64,000 nt of DNA from Fibrobacterota bacterium. GTDB taxonomy: Bacteria; Fibrobacterota; Fibrobacteria; UBA11236. The notes below the pieces were generated by a model. That model did not search any database and was not told the origin of the DNA. It worked only from the letters and a program-made list of their open reading frames with translations. This document shows, one piece after another, positions 19,361 to 28,705 of the stretch. The stretch spans positions 62,001 through 126,000 of the forward strand of contig JAQBPO010000082.1 in NCBI GenBank assembly GCA_028287465.1. Reading direction: 5' to 3'. Positions within the stretch are counted from its first letter, which is position 1. Each line of letters opens with the position of its first letter. Both the position numbers and the translations under genes were made by a program.

Positions 19361-20287
19361 ATGGCCATGTCCATGAAAAACCCTCTCATCCTGGCCTGGT
19401 GGCTTTTCCTCTTGACGTCCCTCGAGGTCGCGGCCCTGATCCTCGATCGCTTCCACCACCTGGAATGGGGCCGGATCGGGTTGCACCTGGTAAAAGCCGG
19501 ATACCTGGGGTTCGCTTGCGTCCTCTTCGTCCGGTACCTCTCCTTCAGGTCCCAGAAGAATTTCGAAATGCTCGTCGAGTCCTATAACCGGGTCGCGAAA
19601 AAGACCTTCGAGGCTCCTAAGCAACGTAAAGGATCATGGGTTAACCCCTTCTGGAACCTGGTGTTGGTGGTTCTGACCTCGATCGATTTCTCCCTGGTTT
19701 TCCAATGGAATGAATCCGTATTCAAGGCCTCCGTGGTCCTGGATTTCCTCATCTGGATGCTGCTGCTCCGTTGGCTTTGCCGGACCTATTGGCTCAAGTC
19801 CAAGGGCACCCGTGAGCGCCTGAAGGAGGTTCTCGACGATGCCCGAAGCCGCATGCGGGATGCGATCGATCCGGAGCCGCAGGTCTTGGAAAAACGCGTT
19901 TCCAGGTTCCCCTTCGCTCTGCTCGCCTCCTTGGCCGTCCTGGTCGGCGTTGGCGTCAGTTTCCAACGTTGGACGGAGGTGAGGGACGTGTTCCGGGTGG
20001 ATGACCTCAAGTCCTGCATGGATCGATGCATGCGCTTGGCCGCGGTCCGTTTCTACCATGACGGTGAATTGCAGGTCGGGATGGAAGGGGAACGGTGCGT
20101 CCGGGAAAGGCTCGGCCGCGTGAATATGACCTTGGATCTGCATCAGGGGGAATTGCTTTTGCGCGCCGTAGAGAGCGATTCGGTCGATTATTTCGGGAAC
20201 GGGAAGATGGGGGACGAGGGTCTGGTGCTCGATGCCGGAGGCCGCTTCCGCAAAGCCTGGTCGACGAACTTCACCGAGCCGGAATAA
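19361..20287 (+). CDS. Multi-pass membrane protein, unknown function
   Basis: 308 aa. Five hydrophobic segments are visible at about residues 8-30, 40-62, 97-117, 124-146 and 183-201, with an Arg/Lys-rich cytoplasmic loop around 147-182. A soluble C-terminal part of about 105 residues follows, with Cys in CMDRC and again in GERC, suggesting a disulfide-bonded or metal-binding periplasmic domain. I recognise no family. Three ATG codons cluster at the start and none has a good ribosome site. It converges on the PHP gene with only 16 bp between stops. Confidence 0.7.
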   Translation: MAMSMKNPLILAWWLFLLTSLEVAALILDRFHHLEWGRIGLHLVKAGYLGFACVLFVRYLSFRSQKNFEMLVESYNRVAKKTFEAPKQRKGSWVNPFWNLVLVVLTSIDFSLVFQWNESVFKASVVLDFLIWMLLLRWLCRTYWLKSKGTRERLKEVLDDARSRMRDAIDPEPQVLEKRVSRFPFALLASLAVLVGVGVSFQRWTEVRDVFRVDDLKSCMDRCMRLAAVRFYHDGELQVGMEGERCVRERLGRVNMTLDLHQGELLLRAVESDSVDYFGNGKMGDEGLVLDAGGRFRKAWSTNFTEPE

Positions 20288-20303
20288 ACCGGCAAAATCC
20301 GGA

Positions 20304-21188
20304 TTAGGCTGCCTTCGCCTCTTTGGCTTCCTTCATCGAGCTGAGCACCTTGTACGGGATTCGGAGGCTGCCGGGGCAATTGCGGCCATCGTAGCGCTTG
20401 ACATGGAAGTCCGCGCCGCCGGTGCAGATGAGGTTGTACTTCAAGGCGAAAGTCCGGTACTTCTGGTATGTCGCCTGGGTCTGGCCATGGCAGTAGGTTT
20501 CGATCCCCATCAAGCCGGCTTCCACCATCATTTCCAACAGGTCGTCCCGATTGGTCTTGGAGGGGTGGGCCAGGACCGGCACGCCGCCGGCCTCGAGGAT
20601 CAGACCGATGGCTTCGGCAGGGGTGAGCTTGACGGTATCAAGGTCGGCCATGAGGGAGGAGTCGTTGCCGAGGTATTTCGTGAAGGCGTCCTGGAAGGTG
20701 ACGACGAATTCCTCTTCCACGAGCTGGGCGGCGATATGGGCGCGCCCCACGCTTCCGCCTTGGGCGCGGGCGACCACGCGATCGTAATTGAGACTGATGC
20801 CCTTGCCTTCGAGCCGATCCACGATTTGCCTGGCGCGGTCCACGCGGCGGGCCCGGAGGTCCACCAAGGTGCGGTTCAATTTCAGATGGGTGGGGTCGAA
20901 CAGGTAGCCCAGGATATGGATATCGCTCCCGCCGATGGACGAGCTGATTTCCACCCCGGGAATGTATTCGATGCCCTGATCCTTGGCGTATTCCCGGCCC
21001 TCTTCAAAGGAGTCGATATTGTCGTGGTCGGTGATGGCGATGGCGGATAGGCCTTGGACGCGGCAGAGATCAATCAGGTCCCGGACGTGGAGGGCGCCAT
21101 CGGAAAAGGTGGAATGCATGTGCAAATCCACGAAATCCTTGGTTGCGGCCTGCTCCTTGACCTGGCTGGCGAACTTGCTGGATTTCAT
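20304..21188 (-). CDS. PHP-domain phosphoesterase (RNase AM / nucleoside bisphosphatase type)
   Basis: 294 aa, the normal length for the YciV/RNase AM group. The metal-site motifs are in order: DLHMHSTFSDG, ITDHD, PGVEIS, LAHPS and GADFH. Members hydrolyse nucleoside 3',5'-bisphosphates or trim short RNA 5' ends. The core domain is complete and there is no signal peptide, so it acts in the cytoplasm. It is divergent from manC. Exact substrate is inferred from family. Confidence 0.87.
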   Translation of the reverse strand: MKSSKFASQVKEQAATKDFVDLHMHSTFSDGALHVRDLIDLCRVQGLSAIAITDHDNIDSFEEGREYAKDQGIEYIPGVEISSSIGGSDIHILGYLFDPTHLKLNRTLVDLRARRVDRARQIVDRLEGKGISLNYDRVVARAQGGSVGRAHIAAQLVEEEFVVTFQDAFTKYLGNDSSLMADLDTVKLTPAEAIGLILEAGGVPVLAHPSKTNRDDLLEMMVEAGLMGIETYCHGQTQATYQKYRTFALKYNLICTGGADFHVKRYDGRNCPGSLRIPYKVLSSMKEAKEAKAA

Positions 21189-21397
21189 TGTTTTTTGCCT
21201 GAATTCACCGGAAAACCTGATGCTAAGGGTATACCGTATTATAATACAATCCCCGGGCCAATACTACGCATCTCTTCGCCAAGGGGAGGGGTTCCACCAA
21301 GCCGGTGTCGACGTCCCAGGGTTGGATTTGGACCCGTTCGACAGTACCTTTGTGGGCCAAACCGACCTTTTTCCACCATTTCACACAGAAGAGCCCA

Positions 21398-22477
21398 ATG
21401 ATACACCCTATCGTGATGGCAGGCGGCAAAGGCGAGCGCTTTTGGCCGTACAGCAACGCCGAACACCCCAAGCAGTTGCTTCCCCTGGTCACCCAAAAGA
21501 CCATGCTGGAAGACACCATCGGCAATCTCCGCAAATTCAAGAAGGGGATGAAAGTCCGGCTCATCATCGGCAAGAACCTCGAAAAACCGGTCAAGAAGCT
21601 CCTGGGCAAGGCGCCCGGGATTGAAGTGGTGGCCGAACCCATAGGGCGCAATACCGCCGCGGCCGTGGCCTTGGCCTGCCGCCTTATCCAACGCGAGGAT
21701 CCCCAGGGGGTCATGCTGGTCCTGACGGCGGACCATGCCATCGCCCCGCCCGCCAAGTTCGCCCAGGCCATGAAGGCCGCCGCCTCCGTAGCCGCGGAGG
21801 GTAACTCCCTGGTTACCTTCGGCATCAAGCCGGATCGCCCCGAGGTGGGTTTCGGTTATATCGAGACGGACGGAGACCAGCGCAAGGCGGAAGGCCTGGA
21901 TACCTTCGCGGTGAAGCGCTTCGTGGAGAAGCCGGATCGCGCCACCGCCCAGGGTTACGTGGACTCCGGCCGGTTCTTCTGGAACAGCGGCATGTTCGCC
22001 TGGCGCGTGGATTACCTATGGAAACAGTTCCGCAGGCACCAGCCGGAAATCGCCGGGATTTTCGAGAAGGCGGGAGACCTCAATCCGAAGAGTCCCGCGT
22101 TCGCGGCCAAGCTGGCGAAGATCTACAAGACCGTGCCTGAAATCTCGATCGACAACGGGATCATGGAAAAAGCGGATCGCATCCGCGTCGTGGTGCCGGA
22201 ATTCAGCTGGGACGATATCGGATCCTGGTCCGCCCTCGATCGCCTGCACAAGCCCGATGCGGGAGGGAACCGGATGGTGGGGGATTGCCTGGCCCTGGAG
22301 GCTTCCAACAATACGCTCTTCGCCGAGAATGGCCTGGTGGCCGCTTTCGGGGTATCCGATCTGCTGATCGTCCAGACCGGCGGGGTCACCCTGGTGCTGC
22401 CCAAGGCCATGGCACCGCGCCTCAAGGAAATGGTGAAGTTGGCGCAAAAGAACGCGAAGTTGAAGAAGTATTTGTGA
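21398..22477 (+). CDS. manC: Mannose-1-phosphate guanylyltransferase
   Basis: 359 aa from the ATG at 21398; 31 upstream codons in the open frame have no ribosome site or homology. GGKGERFWP is the nucleotide-binding signature, followed by HPKQLLPL, and ADHAI and FVEKPD match the sugar nucleotidyltransferase core. FWNSGMF and WDDIGSW are ManC signatures. The C-terminal phosphomannose isomerase half found in long ManC/AlgA proteins is absent, so this is the monofunctional form. It makes GDP-mannose for envelope or exopolysaccharide glycans. Confidence 0.93.
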   Translation: MIHPIVMAGGKGERFWPYSNAEHPKQLLPLVTQKTMLEDTIGNLRKFKKGMKVRLIIGKNLEKPVKKLLGKAPGIEVVAEPIGRNTAAAVALACRLIQREDPQGVMLVLTADHAIAPPAKFAQAMKAAASVAAEGNSLVTFGIKPDRPEVGFGYIETDGDQRKAEGLDTFAVKRFVEKPDRATAQGYVDSGRFFWNSGMFAWRVDYLWKQFRRHQPEIAGIFEKAGDLNPKSPAFAAKLAKIYKTVPEISIDNGIMEKADRIRVVVPEFSWDDIGSWSALDRLHKPDAGGNRMVGDCLALEASNNTLFAENGLVAAFGVSDLLIVQTGGVTLVLPKAMAPRLKEMVKLAQKNAKLKKYL

Positions 22478-22491
22478 GGAGGTAAAGAACG

Positions 22492-22590
22492 TCTTGGGTC
22501 TGGAGCGGGGAAAAACCCTGGAGTCCTTTTAAGTGGGGCAAAGCGGTATGCCCTTCTTTCTTCTCTTAGCTCCAGAATCCAGACTCAAGA
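22492..22590. terminator. Long imperfect inverted repeat between convergent genes
   Basis: TCTTGGGTCTGGAGC (22492-22506) is repeated in inverse as GCTCCAGAATCCAGACTCAAGA (22569-22590), with a 7-nt insertion in the right arm. The arms flank ~62 nt and lie between the converging manC and GT9-like genes, so a bidirectional terminator or mRNA-end structure is plausible. Confidence 0.35.
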
Positions 22591-23679
22591 CTGCTTCGGC
22601 TTCTCGGCCCTCTCCTCATACCTGACCTTCAGCCGCGGGTTCAGGAACGAGGTGTCCCACACGGACTCTCCCGCCTCGAACCGGGCTTCCACGTCCGTAT
22701 CGGCCATGCCGGCCAGTTGCACCAGGGGCCCGTTGAGGCCGATGCTGCGCGACGTATTCGCGAACAATCCCAAAAGCAGGCCGGTGGAGTCGACTTCCAG
22801 GGCGGGGGTTGTCAAAATCAGGTCCTGGGGCGGGGGAGAGCTCCCGTAGAGGGAACCGGAACCGTTCACCACCACGAGGGATTGGGCCGAGCCTTGTTCC
22901 GCCCGCTCCGAAACCGCTTCCCGGAACAGTTCACGCTGACGCCCGGGATCCCGATCCTGCCATAGGAACAATCGCGTGCTTTCCGGCCGGACCCCTTTGG
23001 AGGCGAGCCGCGCGGCCGCCTCCTTCCGGTTTTCCGGGCTCGCGGCCAGGCGACTCCATTTGGGAACGATGGGCCGTTCGGAAAAATCCCACAAACGCAG
23101 GGTCTGGAGGAAGCGGCGAAGATGATTGGCCGGCTCCGCAGGCTGGAGGATGACATTCGAAAAAGGACGCGGGGAATCCCCCATGACCCGGACACGGATG
23201 GGCGCCAGGGTGGAACGGATCAGGAAATGGAGCAGGGGAGGGGTTTCCTCCCGAAGGTCCATGGTAAGTTCCGGCCTGAAGGCGGCGGCAGCCCTCGTCA
23301 GCTCCTGGAAATGGGCTTCGCCCCAATGGAAATCGCCCCAATGGATCCCCAAGGCGCTGTCCGGACCGTACAAGGCGGAAATGAATCCCGCCGAGCCCTC
23401 GTCGACCAGGAAACGGAATTCGGCGCCCGGAAGACCCTGGACCAGGCTTTGGATCACCGGAAAGGCGACCAGGATCTCCTGAAAGCCATCCGGAAGGGCG
23501 ATCAGGATCCGGTTTATCGCGGAAAGGGATTTGCCGAGCTCGAAGGGCGCCTCAGGAAGGCTTCCACCGGATTTCCAAGCGAGGTACTTCCATAGTTGCC
23601 TGGGCGGCAGGTAATTAAGGGCTTTATATGGCCATCGCTTCCCTATAAACGGGCCGCGGCCTAGATTTCTGCGGGGCAT
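22585..23679 (-). CDS. GT9/heptosyltransferase-like protein
   Basis: 364 aa from the ATG at 23679 (an ATG 20 codons upstream overlaps the divergent gene). Residues ~55-85 (ILIALPDGFQEILVAFPVIQ) and the following LPGAEFRFLV match the first beta-alpha-beta unit of the GT9 heptosyltransferase fold. The C-terminal half has VVVNGSGSL and an ANTSRSIGLNGPLVQLAG stretch in place of the usual nucleotide-sugar-binding DSG/GP-H loop, so it is a divergent member and may not be an active heptosyltransferase. Its role in lipopolysaccharide or another glycan is inferred, supported by manC beside it and an ADP-heptose epimerase gene elsewhere in the window. Confidence 0.6.
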   Translation of the reverse strand: MPRRNLGRGPFIGKRWPYKALNYLPPRQLWKYLAWKSGGSLPEAPFELGKSLSAINRILIALPDGFQEILVAFPVIQSLVQGLPGAEFRFLVDEGSAGFISALYGPDSALGIHWGDFHWGEAHFQELTRAAAAFRPELTMDLREETPPLLHFLIRSTLAPIRVRVMGDSPRPFSNVILQPAEPANHLRRFLQTLRLWDFSERPIVPKWSRLAASPENRKEAAARLASKGVRPESTRLFLWQDRDPGRQRELFREAVSERAEQGSAQSLVVVNGSGSLYGSSPPPQDLILTTPALEVDSTGLLLGLFANTSRSIGLNGPLVQLAGMADTDVEARFEAGESVWDTSFLNPRLKVRYEERAEKPKQS

Positions 23680-25956
23680 ATGTCTTATACTAGGAAAGAT
23701 AATTCGAGAAGGATTGAAAATCAGGCTCGCCATCCCCAATATGAACCTCGAAACCGACCCATCATGGCCATTCTAAACGCATTGCAAATCGTTCCGGCCC
23801 TGCTCCTGGTCCTGGTGGGGGCGCCCATGCTTCCCGTGCTGCCGGCGGAGCATTATGAGGCGACCCTAATGGGGGTCCTGGTGGCGGAAGCCCTCCTGCT
23901 CCTGTTCCTGACCCGGGCGGCGGATACCCAATACCGTATCGCAAGCTTCGCCCAGGCCGTCTGGCTCTTCGCCTTCGCCTGGGCCTCCATCCATATGCTG
24001 GGCGGCATCCAGTTCCGCATGAACCTGACCATCGCTTTCGCGACCGCTGCCTTGATCGGCACCCAGGCCCATCCGGTCCATTCGGTCTATATCATCCTGC
24101 TCACCATCGCCGGGGCCATTTCCGTCGTGACCAACCGTTTGTACGGATTCCTGCCCGGCACCCCGCCTTCCACCATCCAGAACATCCCCGAATTCGTCTT
24201 CTCCGTCTTCTTTCCCGTGGTCAGCGTGACCCTTTTCCAAATCGTATTGCTGGGCTTCAAACGGGGAAAGCCCGTTGTCCGGCAGGCGCAGGCCGCCGAA
24301 GTTCCGGTTCAGGCCCCGCCTTCCAACGACAGGCCCACGCCCAAGGAGTCCGTGATCATGACCGCGGAGCATGAGATCGCGGATCCGAACCAGACCAGCC
24401 AGCATTTCAACCGCGTCTACCTCGCGAACCAGGGGGACCAGGCCCTCAAGGACATGAAGGACATCCTGAATACCGTCGTGTACTTCATGAGCCGTAACTT
24501 CAAGGCCTACACCTCCCTGGGATTCCTGGTCTCGGAACTGGGGGACAAACTCACCCTGAACGCCGTGGTCACCAAAAGCCGCAACCTCAATTACGAATGC
24601 GTGATCGAATTCGGCAAGGGCGTGATCGGGTCGGCGGTCAACAAGCCCGCGGGTTTCATCACCGGCAACCTCCGTTCCTACACGGGCGACCTGGAATACT
24701 ACAGTCAGCCGGAAAACATCAACTCCATGATGATCATGCGGGTGATGGACAACCAGAGCAAGCGCATCCAGGGCCTTTTGGTGGTCGATTCCGAGAACAT
24801 GCGCGCCTTCACGGACGAGCATAAGGAGCTGATGTACCGGTTCACCCAGATCGCCTCGGCCATGATCACGAGCGCCAAGCTGACCTACCAGATGAACAAG
24901 GTTGCCATCCAGGCGGATCTGCAATACGAGATAGCCAAGAAGCTTTCCGAATCCCTCAAGGTCGAGGAAGTCATCGACGTGCTCACCCAGTCCCTGATGC
25001 GGACCTTCGAGCACGACCGCCTGATCATCGTCGCCTACAACTCCGCCACCGCCAAGGGCGCGGTCTGGCGCATCATCGGCGACCCCGGGAACATCACCGA
25101 AGGGATGGAATTCGACATCCACGACAACCGCAGCCTCTACGGAAGCGTCTTCCGGAACCGCCGTTCGGTGGTGAGCCAGGGGTTCCGGGTGGAGCAGCGC
25201 TTCGTACGGTTCGACCGGGAGGAGCCGGCGGAAATGAAACCGCAGGACATCCTCATCGCCCCCATCCATGACGATCGCCAGGCGGTATGGGCCGTCGTGG
25301 GCCTGGAATCGAACCGGGGCGGGGTGTATTCCCAATCCGAATTGCAGCTGCTCAAGACCATCATGGCCAACGTGACCACGGCCCTGACCAAGGCGCGCAT
25401 GTACACGGAGATGGAGAAGCTGGCCACGATCGACGGCCTGACCCAGATCGCCAACCACCGTAAGTTCCAGGACATCATGACCATGGAGCTGGAGCGGTCC
25501 CAACGGTACAATACGCCGATGACCCTGCTCTTGATGGACATCGACCACTTCAAGAAGTTCAACGATACCTACGGGCATCCCGTGGGGGATCTGGTCCTGC
25601 AGATGGTCGCCAAGGCCCTGCAAGGCTCCATCCGCAACACGGACTATTGCGCCCGTTACGGCGGCGAGGAATTCGTCGTGGTCCTGATCCAGGCGGACGA
25701 GGCGCAATCCCGCATCCTGGCCGAGCGGATCCGCAAGGCGGTGGAATCCCTGCAGATCCAGAACGACGACAAGATCCTCCGGGTCACCGTCAGCATCGGC
25801 AGCGCCACCTTCCCCTTCGACGGGTCCACCAAGCAGGAGCTGATCGACAATTCGGACAAGTCCATGTACGCTTCCAAGCAGGGCGGACGGAACCGGGTTT
25901 CCTTCTTTTCCGAGGTGAAGCATACTCCCGCGGGAATAGCCCCGGCGCCCCATTAG
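23680..25956 (+). CDS. Membrane diguanylate cyclase, GAF-GAF-GGDEF
   Basis: Up to 758 aa; the start is ambiguous between ATG 23680 and ATG 23764, the latter closer to the first membrane helix. Six or seven membrane segments occupy residues ~30-205. Two GAF-like domains follow (about 250-400 and 410-565), then a GGDEF domain from ~585. The active-site loop is RYGGEEFVVVL, fully consistent with cyclase activity, and an RxxD inhibitory site (RNTD) lies five residues before GGEEF, so product feedback is expected. It makes cyclic di-GMP in response to a membrane or small-molecule cue, possibly tuning the flagellar genes 3 kb downstream. It ends in a hairpin terminator. Confidence 0.92.
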   Translation: MSYTRKDNSRRIENQARHPQYEPRNRPIMAILNALQIVPALLLVLVGAPMLPVLPAEHYEATLMGVLVAEALLLLFLTRAADTQYRIASFAQAVWLFAFAWASIHMLGGIQFRMNLTIAFATAALIGTQAHPVHSVYIILLTIAGAISVVTNRLYGFLPGTPPSTIQNIPEFVFSVFFPVVSVTLFQIVLLGFKRGKPVVRQAQAAEVPVQAPPSNDRPTPKESVIMTAEHEIADPNQTSQHFNRVYLANQGDQALKDMKDILNTVVYFMSRNFKAYTSLGFLVSELGDKLTLNAVVTKSRNLNYECVIEFGKGVIGSAVNKPAGFITGNLRSYTGDLEYYSQPENINSMMIMRVMDNQSKRIQGLLVVDSENMRAFTDEHKELMYRFTQIASAMITSAKLTYQMNKVAIQADLQYEIAKKLSESLKVEEVIDVLTQSLMRTFEHDRLIIVAYNSATAKGAVWRIIGDPGNITEGMEFDIHDNRSLYGSVFRNRRSVVSQGFRVEQRFVRFDREEPAEMKPQDILIAPIHDDRQAVWAVVGLESNRGGVYSQSELQLLKTIMANVTTALTKARMYTEMEKLATIDGLTQIANHRKFQDIMTMELERSQRYNTPMTLLLMDIDHFKKFNDTYGHPVGDLVLQMVAKALQGSIRNTDYCARYGGEEFVVVLIQADEAQSRILAERIRKAVESLQIQNDDKILRVTVSIGSATFPFDGSTKQELIDNSDKSMYASKQGGRNRVSFFSEVKHTPAGIAPAPH

Positions 25957-25974
25957 GGCCCTACGGGCCTTTTT
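25957..25974 (+). terminator. Rho-independent terminator after the diguanylate cyclase gene
   Basis: GGCCC-TAC-GGGCC followed by TTTTT begins immediately after the TAG stop. Short but GC-rich stem with a U-tract. Confidence 0.65.
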
Positions 25975-26058
25975 ATCCGAAGAAACCCGCCCGAACGCTC
26001 CGGGACCGGCACCACCGGTTCCATAGCCCTCTTCCGCTTCTCTTAATACATTTTCCGC

Positions 26059-27021
26059 ATGGCCAAAATCCTCGTCGTCGGATTGAATCCAGCCTGGCAA
26101 AAGGTCCTGGAATTCGCTGATTTCACCCTCGGCGAAGTCAATCGCGCCAAAAACCTGTCCTCCCTTGCCTCGGGCAAAGGGATCAATGCGGCCAAGGTCC
26201 TGCGCCGCCTGGGCCATGAAGTCTGGGTCCTCCAGATCCTGGGAGGTGAGAACGGGAAGCTCTGCCTGGAGGCTTGCGAGGATCTGGGCATCCGCAGCCT
26301 CTACTCCTGGGTGGAGACGGAGACCCGCCAATGCCTCACCCTTTTGCACGGACCGGGCGGGTCCCAGGGTAATCCCGCCGCTACGGGATCCCGCGGCGGC
26401 CAGGCGGATCCGGCCTCCAGGAAGCCGGGCGGGACCACGGAAATCATCGAGCCGTTCCGGGTCAAGGAGCCGGGAATCGCCGATGCCCTGCTCGGCGTCC
26501 TTCCCGAGGATGCCGAATTCTTCGACGCTGTGGTCATTTCCGGAACCGTGCCCTCCGGCGTGGACGACCGCATTTATGACGCGATCCTGGAGCGGTTCGA
26601 TCCCATCATCTCCGTAATCGATGCCTGGCAAGGCCTGAGTCCCGGATCCCTGGCGCGCGCCACCTGCGTGAAGATGAACCACGAGGAATTCCGGGCCCTG
26701 ACCGAGCGGCTGGGTCCGGGCGGGATCGGGGAGACCCTGTACCTGCTCACTTCCGGCGGAGGGGAAGCTTCGATGTTACGGTCCGGGAGCACTCTCGCGC
26801 GGCTCCTCCCGCCTCGGCTTTCGGAAGTCCTGAATCCCATCGGGGCGGGGGATACCGTCACCGCTGGCCTCACGCATTTCCTGCTCGCGGGACTTAAGGC
26901 TTCCGAAGCCTTCCGCCACGGCCTGGCCATGGGATCCGCCAGTTGCCTGCATCCGCTTCCGGCGGAATTCACGGACGAGGATTACCAGGCCCTGCTTCCC
27001 ATGGTGGAACTGCGCCGATGA
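26059..27021 (+). CDS. PfkB-family sugar kinase (1-phosphofructokinase/tagatose-6-P kinase type)
   Basis: 320 aa. The N-terminus ILVVGLNPAWQKVLEF is typical of the 1-phosphofructokinase/LacC branch, SGKGINAAKVLRRLG is PfkB signature 1, and NPIGAGDTVTAG near the C-terminus holds the catalytic Asp and anion hole of signature 2. A Gly/Pro-rich insertion (about residues 97-125) is unusual. The stop overlaps the start of mqnB by four bases (ATGA), so it is translated with the menaquinone genes, a pairing with no obvious metabolic reason. Sugar substrate unknown. Confidence 0.88.
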   Translation: MAKILVVGLNPAWQKVLEFADFTLGEVNRAKNLSSLASGKGINAAKVLRRLGHEVWVLQILGGENGKLCLEACEDLGIRSLYSWVETETRQCLTLLHGPGGSQGNPAATGSRGGQADPASRKPGGTTEIIEPFRVKEPGIADALLGVLPEDAEFFDAVVISGTVPSGVDDRIYDAILERFDPIISVIDAWQGLSPGSLARATCVKMNHEEFRALTERLGPGGIGETLYLLTSGGGEASMLRSGSTLARLLPPRLSEVLNPIGAGDTVTAGLTHFLLAGLKASEAFRHGLAMGSASCLHPLPAEFTDEDYQALLPMVELRR

Positions 27022-27794
27022 TCCTGGTCTGCGCGGCCACCGCAAGGGAGCTGGGCGCCTGCCTGGAACCGCGGGGGATATGGTTCGAAGGGATCGCGGC
27101 CCGGACCGGGCGTTCCTGGGCACGCCCCAGCGGAGGCAACCTGTACGCCGTTACCGGCGTCGGCATTCCATTGACCTTGACCCGCTTGCTTCCATTGGCC
27201 GCATCGTTGAAACCGGACCTGATCCTGAATGTGGGGATCGCGGGGGCCTACCCGGATTCGGGCTTCTCGATAGGCGATCTGGCGGCGGCGGAATCCGAAA
27301 GCTTCGGCGATCTGGGGATGGAAACGCCGGGCGCGGAGGCCTTCCTGCCCTTGGCCTCCTTCCCCTGGGCGGACGACGACTATCGCCGGCCCCTTCCGCT
27401 CACCCTGGAGCCTTTGCAGGCGGCCCTCCCGACGCATCCGGACGGGAATGGGGCCCGGTTCCGGCCCAGGCCCGCCCGCGGCTGCACCGTGAACCAATGC
27501 ACCGGCAGGGAGGAAACGGGCCGGAAGCGCAGGGACCTCTTCGGAGCGGGTTTCGAGACCATGGAAGGGGCCGCCGTCGCTTTGGCGGGCCGTGAACTGG
27601 GCATCCCGGTCTGCCAGGTCAGGGCCATCAGCAATTTCGCCTCCGCACGGGACATGCGGCCCGAGAACGTTACCCTGGCCCTGGGTAACCTGGGCGTTTA
27701 CATGGCGGGGTTGCTGGGGCGCCTGGAGGCCGTGCAGGATGCCAAAGCCGCAGTCGATGGGAAGCCGGCCGGAGCGGGGAAGGGGGAGGCTTGA
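27018..27794 (+). CDS. mqnB: Futalosine hydrolase
   Basis: 258 aa, starting at the ATG inside the pfkB stop (ATGA). It is a nucleosidase of the MTA/SAH nucleosidase fold: NVGIAGAY after the second strand, FETMEGAAVALAG with the substrate-binding Met-Glu, and AISNFA near the end. MqnB releases hypoxanthine from futalosine to give dehypoxanthinyl futalosine in the alternative menaquinone pathway. Its overlap with mqnD supports the assignment over a generic nucleosidase. Confidence 0.9.
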   Translation: MILVCAATARELGACLEPRGIWFEGIAARTGRSWARPSGGNLYAVTGVGIPLTLTRLLPLAASLKPDLILNVGIAGAYPDSGFSIGDLAAAESESFGDLGMETPGAEAFLPLASFPWADDDYRRPLPLTLEPLQAALPTHPDGNGARFRPRPARGCTVNQCTGREETGRKRRDLFGAGFETMEGAAVALAGRELGIPVCQVRAISNFASARDMRPENVTLALGNLGVYMAGLLGRLEAVQDAKAAVDGKPAGAGKGEA

Positions 27795-28705
27795 AGATCC
27801 GGGCGGCCATCTCCCCATGCCCCAACGATGTCTTCATCTTCGCCGGGCTCATCCTGGAACGGATCCGCGTTGCCGGCCTGGAATTCGAATTCGCCTACCA
27901 TGAGCTGGAAACCCTGAACCGTGAGGCCAACGAGTCCCGCTGGGACCTGGCCAAGATCAGCTATGCGAACCATGTTTCTTGCGCGGCGGATTATTCCCTG
28001 CTCCGCTGCGGGGGCGCCCTGGGCCGGGGCTGCGGGCCACTGCTGCTTTCCAATCGTCCCTCGCCCGGTCCGGCCGGGGTCAAAACCGGTACCTGGGATC
28101 CGGCCGCGGAGGTTCTCGCGCCCGGACGGCATACCACGGCCAACTTCCTCCTGGATTTCTTCGCCCGCGATGGCGGCCGCCACGGCGACGGTGACGGCGG
28201 CGCACGGCCGCCGCGGCCTCTCCGCAAGACCTTCCTGCCCTTCGACGAATTGTACCGGCGCCTGCTGGGGCCGGATCCTTGCCAGGGGGTGGTCATCCAC
28301 GAAATGCGTTTCACCTACGCCGCCGACGGTCTCTACCTGATTGGCGATCTCGGGGCCTTCTGGGAGGCACGGACCGGTTTCCCCATCCCCTTGGGTGCGG
28401 TCGCGTTGAACAGGCGCCTTGAGGCGGCCCAGCCCGGCCTTGCCGGAATCGTGGAAGCGGCCATCCGGGAGAGCCTGGATTGGTCCTACGCGCATCCCGC
28501 CGAGGCCTTGGCGCTGTGCCGCGCCCATTCCCAATCCATGGCCGAAGACGTGCTGAGATCCCATATCGACCTTTACGTGAATGCCTTCTCCCGGGACATC
28601 GGGCCGGAGGGCGAGGCCGCCGTGGCCTTTTTCCTATCGCGGCAGACCGAAACCGAAACCGGAAGCCAATCCGGAACCGGACCCGATTCCCGAAGTCAGA
28701 TTTAA
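27791..28705 (+). CDS. mqnD: 1,4-dihydroxy-6-naphthoate synthase
   Basis: 304 aa. It opens with IRAAISPCPNDVFIF, the strong MqnD signature, from a TTG start that overlaps the mqnB stop (TTGA) with GGGGGAGG just upstream. A periplasmic-binding-protein-like fold follows, with EMRFTYAADGLYLIGDLGAFWE around the active-site cleft. The tail (after about residue 280) is a low-complexity Thr/Glu/Gly run. MqnD makes the naphthoate ring in the futalosine pathway, so this organism respires with menaquinone made by that route; mqnA, mqnC and mqnE must lie elsewhere. Confidence 0.92.
   Translation: MKIRAAISPCPNDVFIFAGLILERIRVAGLEFEFAYHELETLNREANESRWDLAKISYANHVSCAADYSLLRCGGALGRGCGPLLLSNRPSPGPAGVKTGTWDPAAEVLAPGRHTTANFLLDFFARDGGRHGDGDGGARPPRPLRKTFLPFDELYRRLLGPDPCQGVVIHEMRFTYAADGLYLIGDLGAFWEARTGFPIPLGAVALNRRLEAAQPGLAGIVEAAIRESLDWSYAHPAEALALCRAHSQSMAEDVLRSHIDLYVNAFSRDIGPEGEAAVAFFLSRQTETETGSQSGTGPDSRSQI

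Noticed and set aside
23866-26682. 938-aa minus-strand frame
   Set aside because: Runs antisense to the diguanylate cyclase and the kinase genes; no recognisable domain.
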